A stretch of 64,000 bases of DNA from Arthrobacter sp. AZCC_0090 (lineage in GTDB: Bacteria > Actinomycetota > Actinomycetes > Actinomycetales > Micrococcaceae): positions 62,001 to 126,000 of the forward strand of contig NZ_JACHEE010000008.1 of the NCBI RefSeq assembly GCF_014207375.1, read 5' to 3'. Positions 45,609 through 53,928 of this stretch are shown here, in pieces (within the stretch, counting starts at the first letter, position 1; every line of letters starts with the position of its first letter). A model generated the notes under the pieces. That model ran no database searches, was not told where the DNA came from, and was given only the letters and a program-made list of their open reading frames with translations. Made by a program: the position numbers and the translations under genes.

Positions 45609-46391
45609 CTACTTTCCGGCCGGAACGGCGGCCTGGATGGCGGTCAGGGCGGCGTCGAGGTTTTCGGACAACCCCGCGCGGCGCTTGACTGGCGGCGGCG
45701 CAAAAGCGCCCTGGCGATGGAAACCGGACTGCAGCGCCACCACCGCTTCGGTCATGCGGATCCCGGCGGAGATCCCGTCCACCACAGGCACGGGGATCTG
45801 TCCTCCAAGTTCGCGGGCGAGTCCCGCCAGCGGGGCACCCGCCAGGATGACGACGTCGGCGCCGTCCTCCGCGACGGCCTGCCGGCTCAGTGCCAAGAGG
45901 GTTTCCTTGAAGTCCTGTTGCACCGTGCCGATGCCGTTGAGGCTTTGGTTGATGGAACGGATCGAGGCGAGCCGGCTGCCGAGCCCGAAATGCTCCACGC
46001 AGTCCCGATACCAGGCGGTGATGCGGTCCGAGATGGCGATGATCGAGAAGCGCTGGCCTTGCAGGGCCGCAGCGCAGAGGGCGGCCTCGGTGATGCCGAT
46101 GACCGGGACATCGCAAAGTTCCTTGAGGGCGGGCATTCCCGGATCGCCGAATGCGGCAACCACGACGCCGTCTATGTGGTCCGCCGTCGGATCGCCACAG
46201 TGCTCGGCGATGATTTCGGCGACCGCGCCCGCTGCGATGAGGGCTTCAAACCGGGTCTCGATGTATTCGACGCCATGGCCGGCGGTCCGGACGACCAGTT
46301 CGGTGTCCGTCCCCGCCGAGCGGCGGGCTTCGGCGTCGATCAGCGCAGTGACGTCCTCGCTGATGTTGGGATTGATGACTAGCAATTTCAT
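45609..46391 (-). CDS. Hydantoin-racemase-like protein lacking catalytic Cys
   Basis: 260 aa, Asp/Glu/hydantoin racemase family: start KLLVINPNISEDVTALI, then VVVAAFGDPGMPALKEL and VVILAGAPLAGLARELG. In hydantoin and allantoin racemases the two catalytic residues are Cys in CFxDPG and GC(A/T)G. Here both positions are Ala. The fold and flanking residues are retained, so it may be a different enzyme of the same fold rather than a decayed one. The start overlaps nothing; the GntR stop at 46388 overlaps it by 4 nt. Confidence 0.78.
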   Translation of the reverse strand: MKLLVINPNISEDVTALIDAEARRSAGTDTELVVRTAGHGVEYIETRFEALIAAGAVAEIIAEHCGDPTADHIDGVVVAAFGDPGMPALKELCDVPVIGITEAALCAAALQGQRFSIIAISDRITAWYRDCVEHFGLGSRLASIRSINQSLNGIGTVQQDFKETLLALSRQAVAEDGADVVILAGAPLAGLARELGGQIPVPVVDGISAGIRMTEAVVALQSGFHRQGAFAPPPVKRRAGLSENLDAALTAIQAAVPAGK

Positions 46392-47071
46392 GGTCGTTTG
46401 CCTTGCAACTTGAGTTCGGTGGCGGGCGAGTCCTGCGGGAACTGCTCGCGGTACTTTCCAATGTGCGACGCCGATTGGGCTGCGGCGAGCTCGGGATCGC
46501 CGCTGGCGATGGCGGCGTAGAGGTCCCGGTGCTCCCGGATCAGTTCCGGCAGGTCGTCCACGTGGCGGAAGAGCCAGTGCATGCGGCCTTGGAGCGGTTC
46601 CAGCGCAGTGCGGAGAAAGTCATTGTTGGCGATGGCCGTGATGGCATCGTGGAATTCGCTGTTGGCGCGGTGGGCCTCGAAGATTGAGCCTTTGGCGAGG
46701 AAACGATCGGCCTCTTCGAGGAGTTTCGCTAGATGCTTCAGGTCTTTTTCAGTGGCGCGGGCCGCGGCGAGGCGGCACGCGAGGACTTCGAGGGATTGGC
46801 GGACGTCGAAGAGGTCCTCGACGTCTTTGGGGCTCAGCCCTGCCACTTCGGTCCCGCGGGATGCCCTGTCCCGGATGAGGCCTTCCTGCCGCAGCATGCG
46901 AAGAGCTTCCCGGATGGGTAGGCGTGACACGTTGAATTCGGCGGCAAGGTCCCGCTCCACCAGCCGGGTGCCGGGCGCGTAATGACCCTCGAAGATTCGC
47001 GAACGGATGGTGTCCCGCACGGATTCCCGGAGGGGACGGTCCGTGGTGGGGGTTTCATCTGCAATCAGCAT
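46388..47071 (-). CDS. GntR family regulator (FCD type)
   Basis: 227 aa: winged helix at residues about 10-75 (VRDTIRSRIFEGHYAPGTRLVERDLAAEFNVSRLPIREALRMLRQEGLI) and FCD ligand domain (AHRANSEFHDAITAIANNDFLR). Second gene of the operon, after the MFS carrier and coupled to the racemase-like gene by ATGA. The duplicated TTTTGGGATCCC at 48675-48703 upstream of the carrier is its likely operator. Confidence 0.88.
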   Translation of the reverse strand: MLIADETPTTDRPLRESVRDTIRSRIFEGHYAPGTRLVERDLAAEFNVSRLPIREALRMLRQEGLIRDRASRGTEVAGLSPKDVEDLFDVRQSLEVLACRLAAARATEKDLKHLAKLLEEADRFLAKGSIFEAHRANSEFHDAITAIANNDFLRTALEPLQGRMHWLFRHVDDLPELIREHRDLYAAIASGDPELAAAQSASHIGKYREQFPQDSPATELKLQGKRP

Positions 47072-47172
47072 CTCTGCTCCATTCGTGTTCTTGGGTCATT
47101 GCGCCCCGGCATTCCCGGCGGGCGTCTGGCCTTGGGTGGTTCAGGACCGTCCGGCCAGACCGGTCAGGCGAG

Positions 47173-48525
47173 TTAGACCGGGAGTCGTTTGCCGTAGTCC
47201 AACGTCAGCACGGAGACGCCCATGATGATCGCGGAGCCGACGAAGTACAGGAGGGCCCAGGTGTAGGAGCCCGTGGCCCCGACAATCAGGCCTACCACAA
47301 TCGGGGTGACAAAGCCGGAGATGTTGCCGCTGAAATTCATGGCGCCGCCCAGTACGCCCGAGTTGGTGCGGCCGCCCAGGATCGCGGGGATGCTCCAGAA
47401 GAGGCCAACCCAGCGGAGGAAGAACATGACCACGGACAGCAGGACAACCGCCGTCGTCGGGTCCGCCACGACCGTGACGCCAACCAGGCCGCCAATCACC
47501 ACAACGCTGGAGATGCCCAACAGAGTGCGCATGACCTTGTTTGCGGAGGCGCCCGCTGCACGCCATTTGTCCGCGATGGTGCCGCCCAGGATTTCGCCGA
47601 CAAAGCCGGCGCCGAAGATCACGAAGGTGGACCAACCGATGGTGTTCAGGTTGAACCCCTTGGCCTGGGCCAGGTACAGCGGGCCCCAGGTCAGCAGGCC
47701 GTAGAACACGCCGTTGAAGCCAAGCCAGCCGAAGCACATGGCCCAGAAGGAGCGGAACTTCAGGTAGGGGAGGAGTGCACGCTTGCCCTTGACGCCGTCC
47801 TTCTTGGCCTCGGCGTCTTCCTCGGCGTGGGAGGCCTCGATGTAGTCGGCCTCGGCGCCGTTGACGCCCTTGTGGTTGCGGGGATTGTCGCGGACGTACC
47901 ACCAGACGGCCAAGCCCATGAGGACCGTGGCGGCACCGGCGATGATGAACGAGTAGCGCCAGCTGCCCGTGGAGGCGATGAGCCAGGTGATCAGGATGCC
48001 GCCCAGGCCAGCGCCGAGCGGGGCGCCTGCGTCAAGGATCGTGGCGCCGCGGCCACGTTCCCTTTTGTGCATCCAGATGGCGTTGAGCTTGCCACCGGCC
48101 GGCATGACGCCTGCCTCAGCGACGCCGATACCAAGGCGTGCAATGAACATGCTCAGGAATCCGCCGGCCAGGCCGGACGCTGCCGTCGCGGCGCCCCAGC
48201 CGATGCACGAGGCCGTGACCACCTTGCGGGGACCGAACTTGTCGATCAGCAAGCCGACCGGGATCTGCATGAGGGCATAGGTCCAGAAGAATGCCGAAAG
48301 CAGGAGCCCGATGAGCTCCGGTGCGAGGTTGAATTCCTTCTGGATGATGGGGAGGGCCACGGAGATGGACCCGCGGTCGATGTAGTTGACGGCTACCAGG
48401 ATCAGCAGCAGGACGAAGAGCCTCCAACGGACACTCGTGCGTCGCTGCACGCCGTCCTTGCCGGTTTGTTCTTCTGCTTTTTCTTCGACGGCCGGGGCCA
48501 CTGTTTCGGTGTTGGGGAGAGACAC
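47173..48525 (-). CDS. MFS transporter, anion:cation symporter type
   Basis: About 450 aa with 12 helices: VRWRLFVLLLILVAVNYIDRGSISVALPII, PVGLLIDKFGPRKVV, ARLGIGVAEAGVMPAGGKLN. It belongs to the ACS family that carries organic anions such as galactarate, phthalate or allantoate. An in-frame ATG at 48666 lacks a ribosome site, whereas GAAGGAG sits 5 nt before the GTG at 48525. The shorter start also removes an Ala/Pro-rich leader unlike the family, so 48525 is chosen. With a promoter ending near 48700 this leaves a leader of about 170 nt. Confidence 0.85.
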   Translation of the reverse strand: MSLPNTETVAPAVEEKAEEQTGKDGVQRRTSVRWRLFVLLLILVAVNYIDRGSISVALPIIQKEFNLAPELIGLLLSAFFWTYALMQIPVGLLIDKFGPRKVVTASCIGWGAATAASGLAGGFLSMFIARLGIGVAEAGVMPAGGKLNAIWMHKRERGRGATILDAGAPLGAGLGGILITWLIASTGSWRYSFIIAGAATVLMGLAVWWYVRDNPRNHKGVNGAEADYIEASHAEEDAEAKKDGVKGKRALLPYLKFRSFWAMCFGWLGFNGVFYGLLTWGPLYLAQAKGFNLNTIGWSTFVIFGAGFVGEILGGTIADKWRAAGASANKVMRTLLGISSVVVIGGLVGVTVVADPTTAVVLLSVVMFFLRWVGLFWSIPAILGGRTNSGVLGGAMNFSGNISGFVTPIVVGLIVGATGSYTWALLYFVGSAIIMGVSVLTLDYGKRLPV

Positions 48526-48674
48526 AGCTTCTCCTTCAGGGGGAGTTTGAGGAGCGGGAAGTCTTGAATTTTGAGCTGGGCGGGTTGCCGCGGCAGCTGG
48601 ACCCGCGCCGGCGGCAGCTGTAGCGGCCCGATCCTCTTTCTGGGAGGAGGGACGCTGCCGGTTCATTGAGTCCG

Positions 48675-48735
48675 TTTTGGGATCCCGTTTTGGGATCCCA
48701 AAATCAAAGTTAGATGTGACCCGGCGCACTGTCAA
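48675..48735 (-). promoter_or_regulatory. Sigma70-type promoter with GntR operator
   Basis: On the minus strand TTGACA (48735-48730) is followed after 17 bp by TAACTT (48712-48707). Immediately downstream, over the expected transcription start, TTTTGGGATCCC occurs twice (48675-48686 and 48688-48699), the second extended to the palindrome TTTTGGGATCCCAAAA (48688-48703). Binding there would block transcription of the MFS-GntR-racemase-hydantoinase operon. Confidence 0.7.
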
Positions 48736-48924
48736 GGGTTTTGGTATACAAAGCCAGGAAACGAAATGTGACTGGGTGGAGGTGTTGCTTGAGTTTGCGG
48801 GGTTGCTTGGGCGCGGAGGTTGGCGGTGGGATACCGATATGACGCGGCGGTAGGTGGACGTGTGGGTTGGGATACCGGGAGCGGGGTGTTGGCGGGGGCG
48901 GAGCGGGGCGGGGCGAGGGCTGGG

Positions 48925-49120
48925 TGTTGCGCCCGCGACGCGGTGTTGCGCTGGCGACGCGGTATCTTCCCCACGACAGGCTGCCCACCTGGCGACGCTC
49001 CGCCCACCTCACGACGCACTGTTCACCTTCCGACGCTCCGCCCACCTGGCGACGCCGGAATACCCGTGTCGCCAGGGATCCCCCGTGTCACGAGGCATTC
49101 AGGGTGTCGTGAGGCCTCCG
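48925..49120. repeat. 19-bp tandem array with inverted half (array A)
   Basis: CGAC cores start at 48936, 48955, 48974, 48993, 49012, 49031 and 49050, exactly 19 bp apart. They lie in units such as CGCCCACCTGGCGACGCTC. After a 6-bp centre (49058-49063) the units continue in inverted orientation, with GTCG/GTCA at 49068, 49087 and 49106, again 19 bp apart. The array fills the gap between the promoter of the MFS operon and the 3' end of the minus-strand gene at 49150. The rest of the gap (48736-48924) holds nothing I recognise. Confidence 0.85.
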
Positions 49121-49149
49121 TCGACCAGGGCCTAGGAGTCGCGGGGCGG

Positions 49150-49443
49150 CTACTCCTCCGGCAAACACCACATTGCGATGCGTACTCCCCCGGGATCTTC
49201 CGTGATGCGAAGCCGTAGTTCCCGGCCCATCAAGGCTTCATGCCCATCTTCCGCAGCCAACTGGTCCGCGAGTTTGCCGATGGCAACGGCCATTGCCCGG
49301 CCCCAGTGTTGGGGTACCCGGCTCGTGGCCACCGCTTCAGCACTGGGCATCCCGGTGCTGGGCGACCCGGCACTGGGCAACGCGGAGCTAAGCGCCCCGC
49401 GTGGCTCCGCAGTATCCACGTGCGTTACGTCCATGGCGTTCAT
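49150..49443 (-). CDS. Small hypothetical protein
   Basis: About 97 aa. The N-terminal half is a low-complexity Ser/Pro/Ala stretch with small internal repeats (PSAGSPSTGMPSAEA). The C-terminal half looks like a real small domain (AMAVAIGKLADQLAAEDGHEALMGRELRLRITEDPGGVRIAMWCLPEE). The ATG at 49443 is chosen because it clears the ACT-protein stop at 49475, while the frame extends upstream to 49578. Probably co-transcribed with the ACT gene. No family recognised. Confidence 0.55.
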   Translation of the reverse strand: MNAMDVTHVDTAEPRGALSSALPSAGSPSTGMPSAEAVATSRVPQHWGRAMAVAIGKLADQLAAEDGHEALMGRELRLRITEDPGGVRIAMWCLPEE

Positions 49444-49474
49444 GCCGCCACCGCCCTCCAGTTGAGGCCTGGGC

Positions 49475-50353
49475 TCAGTCCCGGTCCTTGGATTCGGCGC
49501 CGCGGGTGTGCGCCAGGATTTCCGCCAGCTCGGCCAGCCGATGGGCGCGGGCTGATTCCGCCGGCGTAAATGGCTCACCCGGCCGGGAAAACAAGAGCGG
49601 TCCGTGCCACGCGGTGGGAATCTTCAGGAACGTCGTGGAAGGCCCGACGGCGGAGCCCGCCTCGGCTGCCGGACCTTCGGGTTCTGAGCTCTCGAGGTTT
49701 GGGGTGACGATTTTCGCTGAGAGAAGTTCCGCGACCGCAAGGGACAATTCGTTCGGGTTGTCGGCAATCCGGGCAGCCAGGCTCAGGGCCTTGGTCTGGC
49801 CGTCCGCCATGGCGAGTGCAGTGGTGGGCCATACGTGCGAATCCCGGCCGCCGCCGTCGTCGAGGGCTGTTAGCAGATCCTGCTCGGCGAGGTCGCCCGG
49901 GGCGGACAACACGAATTCGTCCATCACCGCTCCATCCACAGGGTGGACATGGATGCTGAGGATGTTGATGCCGGCCCGCGCCAGCGATTGGGTGATCCGT
50001 TGGAGGGAGCCCGGCTGGTCCCGGAGCACGGTCCTCGCCCGCCAAAGCGCGGGGGCAGAGTTGAGGTTCCGGCGGTGGCGGAGGGCCGGGGCATGGATCC
50101 AGCGCCGCAGGACTTTTGCCGCCGAGGGCTCGGCTACCCAAATCACCAGCACTGTGGCGGTGACGGTCAGGAGGAGCACCTTGGCCAGGTAAGGCAGGTG
50201 CGTTTCAACCACGATGGCATGCACAAGAAGTTCGATCGGCAGCATCACGGCGATTTGGGCCACTGTCACCCGGGCCTTCGGGGCCTCGGGCATCTGGCCG
50301 CACACTTCGCAGGAGAGCTCTGCGGTAGCGGGAGTCCTCGTGTTCGGCTTCAT
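49475..50353 (-). CDS. Membrane protein with ACT-like regulatory domain
   Basis: 292 aa. The N-terminal part has a CEVCGQMP pair of Cys and two membrane segments (TVAQIAVMLPIELLVHAIVV and AKVLLLTVTATVLVIWVA). It is followed at about residues 105-170 by an ACT domain (ARTVLRDQPGSLQRITQSLARAGINILSIHVHPVDGAVMDEFVLS), which usually binds amino acids. A helical tail follows. It is plausibly a membrane-bound amino-acid sensor. I know no experimentally defined role. Confidence 0.72.
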   Translation of the reverse strand: MKPNTRTPATAELSCEVCGQMPEAPKARVTVAQIAVMLPIELLVHAIVVETHLPYLAKVLLLTVTATVLVIWVAEPSAAKVLRRWIHAPALRHRRNLNSAPALWRARTVLRDQPGSLQRITQSLARAGINILSIHVHPVDGAVMDEFVLSAPGDLAEQDLLTALDDGGGRDSHVWPTTALAMADGQTKALSLAARIADNPNELSLAVAELLSAKIVTPNLESSEPEGPAAEAGSAVGPSTTFLKIPTAWHGPLLFSRPGEPFTPAESARAHRLAELAEILAHTRGAESKDRD

Positions 50354-50471
50354 GGCACCAATGGTGCCCGAACCCTGTTTCAGGCGGATTGCGCCTGCGT
50401 CACGATCTCATACAACGGTATGCGGGCCGGTCCAGCGCGCGGTGGACGCGTTGAACCGGCCCGCGAAGGAC

Positions 50472-50897
50472 TTAGCGGGAGGTTTCCTTGTTGGCCGCGG
50501 CGAGTTCGGTCAGGAGGTCGCGGATTTCGACCAGCAGTGCGGTGTCGGCTGGCAGCGGCTCGTCCTCAGGCTCTTCGATGGACGCCCGGCGCTTGGTCAA
50601 TTCGTTGATCTTGTTCATGGGCGCAACGAAGATGAAGTACACCACGGCAGCCGTGATCAGGAAGGTCACGAACGCGGTGATGACTGCGCCGAAGTTGACG
50701 AAGGTCTTCGCGTTGTCCGGCCAGATGGAGAAGCCCAGGCCTTCGGCGTTGACTCCGCCAGCGGCAGCGATGACCGGGTTGATGATGTTGGTTGTGAACG
50801 CTGCGACCAAGGCTGTGAATGCGGTGCCGATGACGACCGCGATGGACAGCTCGATAATGTTGCCGCGAAGAACGAAGTCCTTGAAACCTTTGAGCAT
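50472..50897 (-). CDS. mscL: Large-conductance mechanosensitive channel
   Basis: 141 aa, typical for MscL. The start LKGFKDFVLRGNIIELSIAVVIGTAFTALV gives the N-terminal helix and first membrane helix; the second membrane helix is VITAFVTFLITAAVVYFIFVAP. A charged cytoplasmic helix closes the protein. It forms the homopentameric osmotic safety valve of the cytoplasmic membrane. Monocistronic, with genes spaced about 100 bp on either side. Confidence 0.94.
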   Translation of the reverse strand: MLKGFKDFVLRGNIIELSIAVVIGTAFTALVAAFTTNIINPVIAAAGGVNAEGLGFSIWPDNAKTFVNFGAVITAFVTFLITAAVVYFIFVAPMNKINELTKRRASIEEPEDEPLPADTALLVEIRDLLTELAAANKETSR

Positions 50898-50994
50898 GGA
50901 ATGACCTCCGGTGGGTACGGGTATCTGGCTAAATCAGAGATCAAACTACCATTCCAAAGTTTCAAACGGGCGTACCGGGCGTTGCCTCCCTGGC

Positions 50995-52290
50995 TCAGCC
51001 CAGCAAGGCGCGGGTGTGGTCGTTGAGGAATATTCCACGAGGATCGAACTCGCGACGTACCTGGATGAAAGTGTCCAGCTCCGGGTAGAGGCGTTCCAAG
51101 CGGCTCCTGGTCATGAAATGGATCTTTCCCCAGTGCGCTCGTGGCTCGAATTCCTGCAGTACCGCGTCGGCATCCCGGAAGAATTGCCAGTAGTCGGTTC
51201 CGGGCTCGGTGGTCAGGGTGACGACCGTCGTATCGCGTCCCTGGAACTGGGACATGTAACCCTCATCGGCTTTCACCCAGCGAACCTCTACGGGGTATTT
51301 CTGGTCAGCATGCTTGGTGCGGATCAGGTCCTGGACAGCCTCGACGGCGGACAGTCCAACCTCGCTCGGCACGAAGTACTCGAGTTCGTGGAACGGTGTG
51401 GTGAATCCGCCTGGATAGATGCGGTACGAGCGGTCAAGCCGGGCACCTTCCGCACCCGAAATTTCGCGCTCGTCTTGGATCTGCGCGATGTTGTACCGCT
51501 TGGTGTAGCTGCGGTTTGCCATGCTAAGGCCTGGTGCGCCCGGGAGGTCCAGGAGCTCGCACGAACCTTCTTCCGGGCACCAGAGGAACGAGTAATGCCG
51601 GTTCCCGTCGATGTCGGACTGCCACGTTGCCTTGGTCTCCGCCCACGTGGGATACGTGATCTGTTCTTGCAGGTAGTAACGGTCCTCAACCGCCAACTCC
51701 ACCTCAAGGAAAATCCCGAGGGTGCCCAAAGCCACCTGGGCTGCCCTGAGTTCACGGAGCTGCCCCTCGCCGATTTCGACGATCTCGCCGTAACCATTGA
51801 TCAGCTTCACCCAACGAAGGCTTGAGGAGAAGCTACCCAGATCCTTCCCGGAACCATGGGTGCTGGTTGAGAGCGCTCCCGCTATCTGCTGCTTGTCGAT
51901 GTCGCCCTGGTTGCCCAGTGCCAGCCCCTGCTCCCACAACGGATCGCCGAAGGCGTTGATGGTGGTGCCGGCAAGGGCTCTGGCGCGACGCCGGATAGCA
52001 TCGGTTCCGGTGATCCCCGATAGTGCGGACATGTCCATCAGGACGCCGCCCGTCTGGACCAACGGCGACGACGAATGCCCTGAGCCGACCGCCCGCACGG
52101 GCAAGCCTTCGCGGATCGCGAAACGAACGGCGTCGAGCGCTTCTTGTTCAGTCCGCGGCCGGACGGTGAAGGCTGGCGTGGCGCTCTGGTTCCCGCCCCA
52201 GTTGGTCCACGTGACGTCAGTACCGAAGGGGGCGGACGGGGTGGCGGCGCGTGCCGAGGATGATGTGTGGGGAAGGTTCGCGGTGGTCAT
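50995..52290 (-). CDS. VAO-family FAD oxidase (sugar-lactone oxidase-like)
   Basis: 431 aa: an N-terminal FAD-binding PCMH domain (VRPRTEQEALDAVRFAIREGLPVRAVGSGHSSSP, where the His of GSGHS is covalently flavinylated in relatives) and a C-terminal D-arabinono-1,4-lactone oxidase domain ending WGKIHFMTRSRLERLYPELDTFIQVRREFDPRGIFLN. It oxidises an alcohol or lactone carbon with oxygen or another acceptor. Located 28 nt after the aldehyde dehydrogenase stop, in the agmatinase cluster; oxidation of an alcohol to the aldehyde is conceivable but unproven. Confidence 0.85.
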   Translation of the reverse strand: MTTANLPHTSSSARAATPSAPFGTDVTWTNWGGNQSATPAFTVRPRTEQEALDAVRFAIREGLPVRAVGSGHSSSPLVQTGGVLMDMSALSGITGTDAIRRRARALAGTTINAFGDPLWEQGLALGNQGDIDKQQIAGALSTSTHGSGKDLGSFSSSLRWVKLINGYGEIVEIGEGQLRELRAAQVALGTLGIFLEVELAVEDRYYLQEQITYPTWAETKATWQSDIDGNRHYSFLWCPEEGSCELLDLPGAPGLSMANRSYTKRYNIAQIQDEREISGAEGARLDRSYRIYPGGFTTPFHELEYFVPSEVGLSAVEAVQDLIRTKHADQKYPVEVRWVKADEGYMSQFQGRDTTVVTLTTEPGTDYWQFFRDADAVLQEFEPRAHWGKIHFMTRSRLERLYPELDTFIQVRREFDPRGIFLNDHTRALLG

Positions 52291-52318
52291 TGCTAAGCTC
52301 CGTTGCTTGTCTGAACGC

Positions 52319-53851
52319 TCATGCGCCGTGGTTGATCATGACGTGCTTGGTGCGGGAATAGTCGTCCAAAGCGTAGAGCGAGAGGTCCCGGCCGTATCCG
52401 GATCCCTTGAATCCGCCCCACGGTACCTCGCAAGCCAACACCAAGTGTGAATTAACCCAGACCGTACCGAAATCGAGTTGCTTTGGGACGCCCAGTGAGA
52501 GGCTTGAATCCCGGGTCCATACCGAGGCAGACAGCCCGTAGGGGCTCTCGTTTGCCCGTGTAATGGCTTCTTCGGTGGAAGTGAAAGTCTCGACCGTGAC
52601 CACGGGACCAAAGATCTCGTGGGTAGCGATAGGCGCACCGGCCGGCACGTTGCTGATGACCGTGGGCTCGATGAAGTAACCCGGGCCCGCCAACGCGGAA
52701 CCGCCGATGGCTATGTGCAGGCCTGCGGCTTTTGCCTCGGCCAGTGATTCCTTGACGCGTTCGAAGTGTGGGCGGGAAATCATGGGGCCGATTTCCACGT
52801 CGTCCCCTGCGCCAGGAGCCCCCACCACCAGCGTGCCGACTTCCCGCACCAGGTGTTCGGTGAACTCGGCAGCCACAGACTCGTGCACAAGGACGCGGCA
52901 TGCAGCGCCACAGTCCTGCCCGGCATTCCAGTAACCGGCGTTTCGCACGCCTGCGGCGGCAGCACGGAGGTCGGCGTCGGCAAACACAACAACCGGGGCC
53001 TTGCCGCCGAGTTCCAGGTGGACGCGCTTGACCGATTTGGCCGCGGTCTCGGCCACGGCCTGTCCGCTGACAACGCTCCCTGTCAAGGCAACGAGGGCGA
53101 TGCCAGGGTGTTCGGAAAGCCGCTGTCCGACGGTTCGGCCCTGTCCAGTCACGACGTTGAGGATTCCATCGGGAATGTGTCCGGCCAGGACTTCCGCGAG
53201 CTTCAGCGTCGAGAGAGGCGTCTGTTCGGACGGCTTGAGGACGATGCTGTTTCCCGCGGCCAGGATGGGCGCAATCTTCCAGGCCGCCATCAGCAGGGGG
53301 TAGTTCCACGGGGTGATGACGCCCACCACGCCCACCGGTTCCCTGAGGATCACCGAGGTGTGCCCGGTTGCGTAATCGCCACCGGCCATGGACGTCAGCG
53401 TGCGGGAAGCTCCGGCCATGAATCGGAAAGTATCAATGGTGCTGGAGACATCGTCTTCCGCAACGGTTCGCGGTTTACCGGTGTTGGCGGATTCGATGAT
53501 TTCGAAGGCTTCCCGGTTGGCTTCAATGATGTTGGCGATCAGGTTCAAGACCTCCGATCGTTCCTTCGGCGTGGTGGCGCCCCACGATTTCTGGGCCGCC
53601 ACGGCTGCTTCGACAGCAACGTCGACATCCGCGGCGGTGCCTGCCTGTACGGAGGCGATGACCTCTTCAGTGGTGGGGTCTACGACGTCGATGAGGTGGT
53701 TGGAAGAGCCCGGAACAAACGATCCGCCAATGAAGTGCCCGCTGGGAGGCAGAGGCAGCCGCAAGATGCCCGAGACGTTGTGGGCCGCAGGGGAGCCAGT
53801 GTCTTCGCTGACGCGGCGGACGGTGAACTGTTCGGTCTCAATGAGTGTCAT
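52319..53851 (-). CDS. Aldehyde dehydrogenase, aminobutyraldehyde type
   Basis: 510 aa. Catalytic Cys in NAGQDCGAACRVLV, general-base Glu in VHLELGGKAPVV, and the coenzyme loop in TGSVVSGQAVAETAAK. It resembles 4-aminobutyraldehyde/4-guanidinobutyraldehyde and betaine aldehyde dehydrogenases, which use NAD(P). With an agmatinase-family gene two places upstream, oxidation of 4-guanidinobutyraldehyde or 4-aminobutyraldehyde to the acid is the most coherent role. ATG at 53851; the longer upstream frame runs into the permease gene. Confidence 0.87.
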   Translation of the reverse strand: MTLIETEQFTVRRVSEDTGSPAAHNVSGILRLPLPPSGHFIGGSFVPGSSNHLIDVVDPTTEEVIASVQAGTAADVDVAVEAAVAAQKSWGATTPKERSEVLNLIANIIEANREAFEIIESANTGKPRTVAEDDVSSTIDTFRFMAGASRTLTSMAGGDYATGHTSVILREPVGVVGVITPWNYPLLMAAWKIAPILAAGNSIVLKPSEQTPLSTLKLAEVLAGHIPDGILNVVTGQGRTVGQRLSEHPGIALVALTGSVVSGQAVAETAAKSVKRVHLELGGKAPVVVFADADLRAAAAGVRNAGYWNAGQDCGAACRVLVHESVAAEFTEHLVREVGTLVVGAPGAGDDVEIGPMISRPHFERVKESLAEAKAAGLHIAIGGSALAGPGYFIEPTVISNVPAGAPIATHEIFGPVVTVETFTSTEEAITRANESPYGLSASVWTRDSSLSLGVPKQLDFGTVWVNSHLVLACEVPWGGFKGSGYGRDLSLYALDDYSRTKHVMINHGA

Positions 53852-53928
53852 GATTTTTGCCTTTGTTTTCTGGCGCCGGTCGCGACGTCGGGAGTTTAGG
53901 GGGAGTGCAGGCCTTGGTCCGCGCTGCG

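Noticed and set aside
45609..46391. Annotation as a functional hydantoin racemase
   Set aside because: Both catalytic Cys positions are Ala, so only the fold can be claimed.
48688..48703. Palindrome as terminator
   Set aside because: It sits just downstream of a good -10 box at the expected transcription start, so an operator explains it better.
48925..49120. CRISPR array
   Set aside because: Repeat core is about 8 to 11 bp, period is 19 bp, orientation reverses in the middle, and there are no cas genes.
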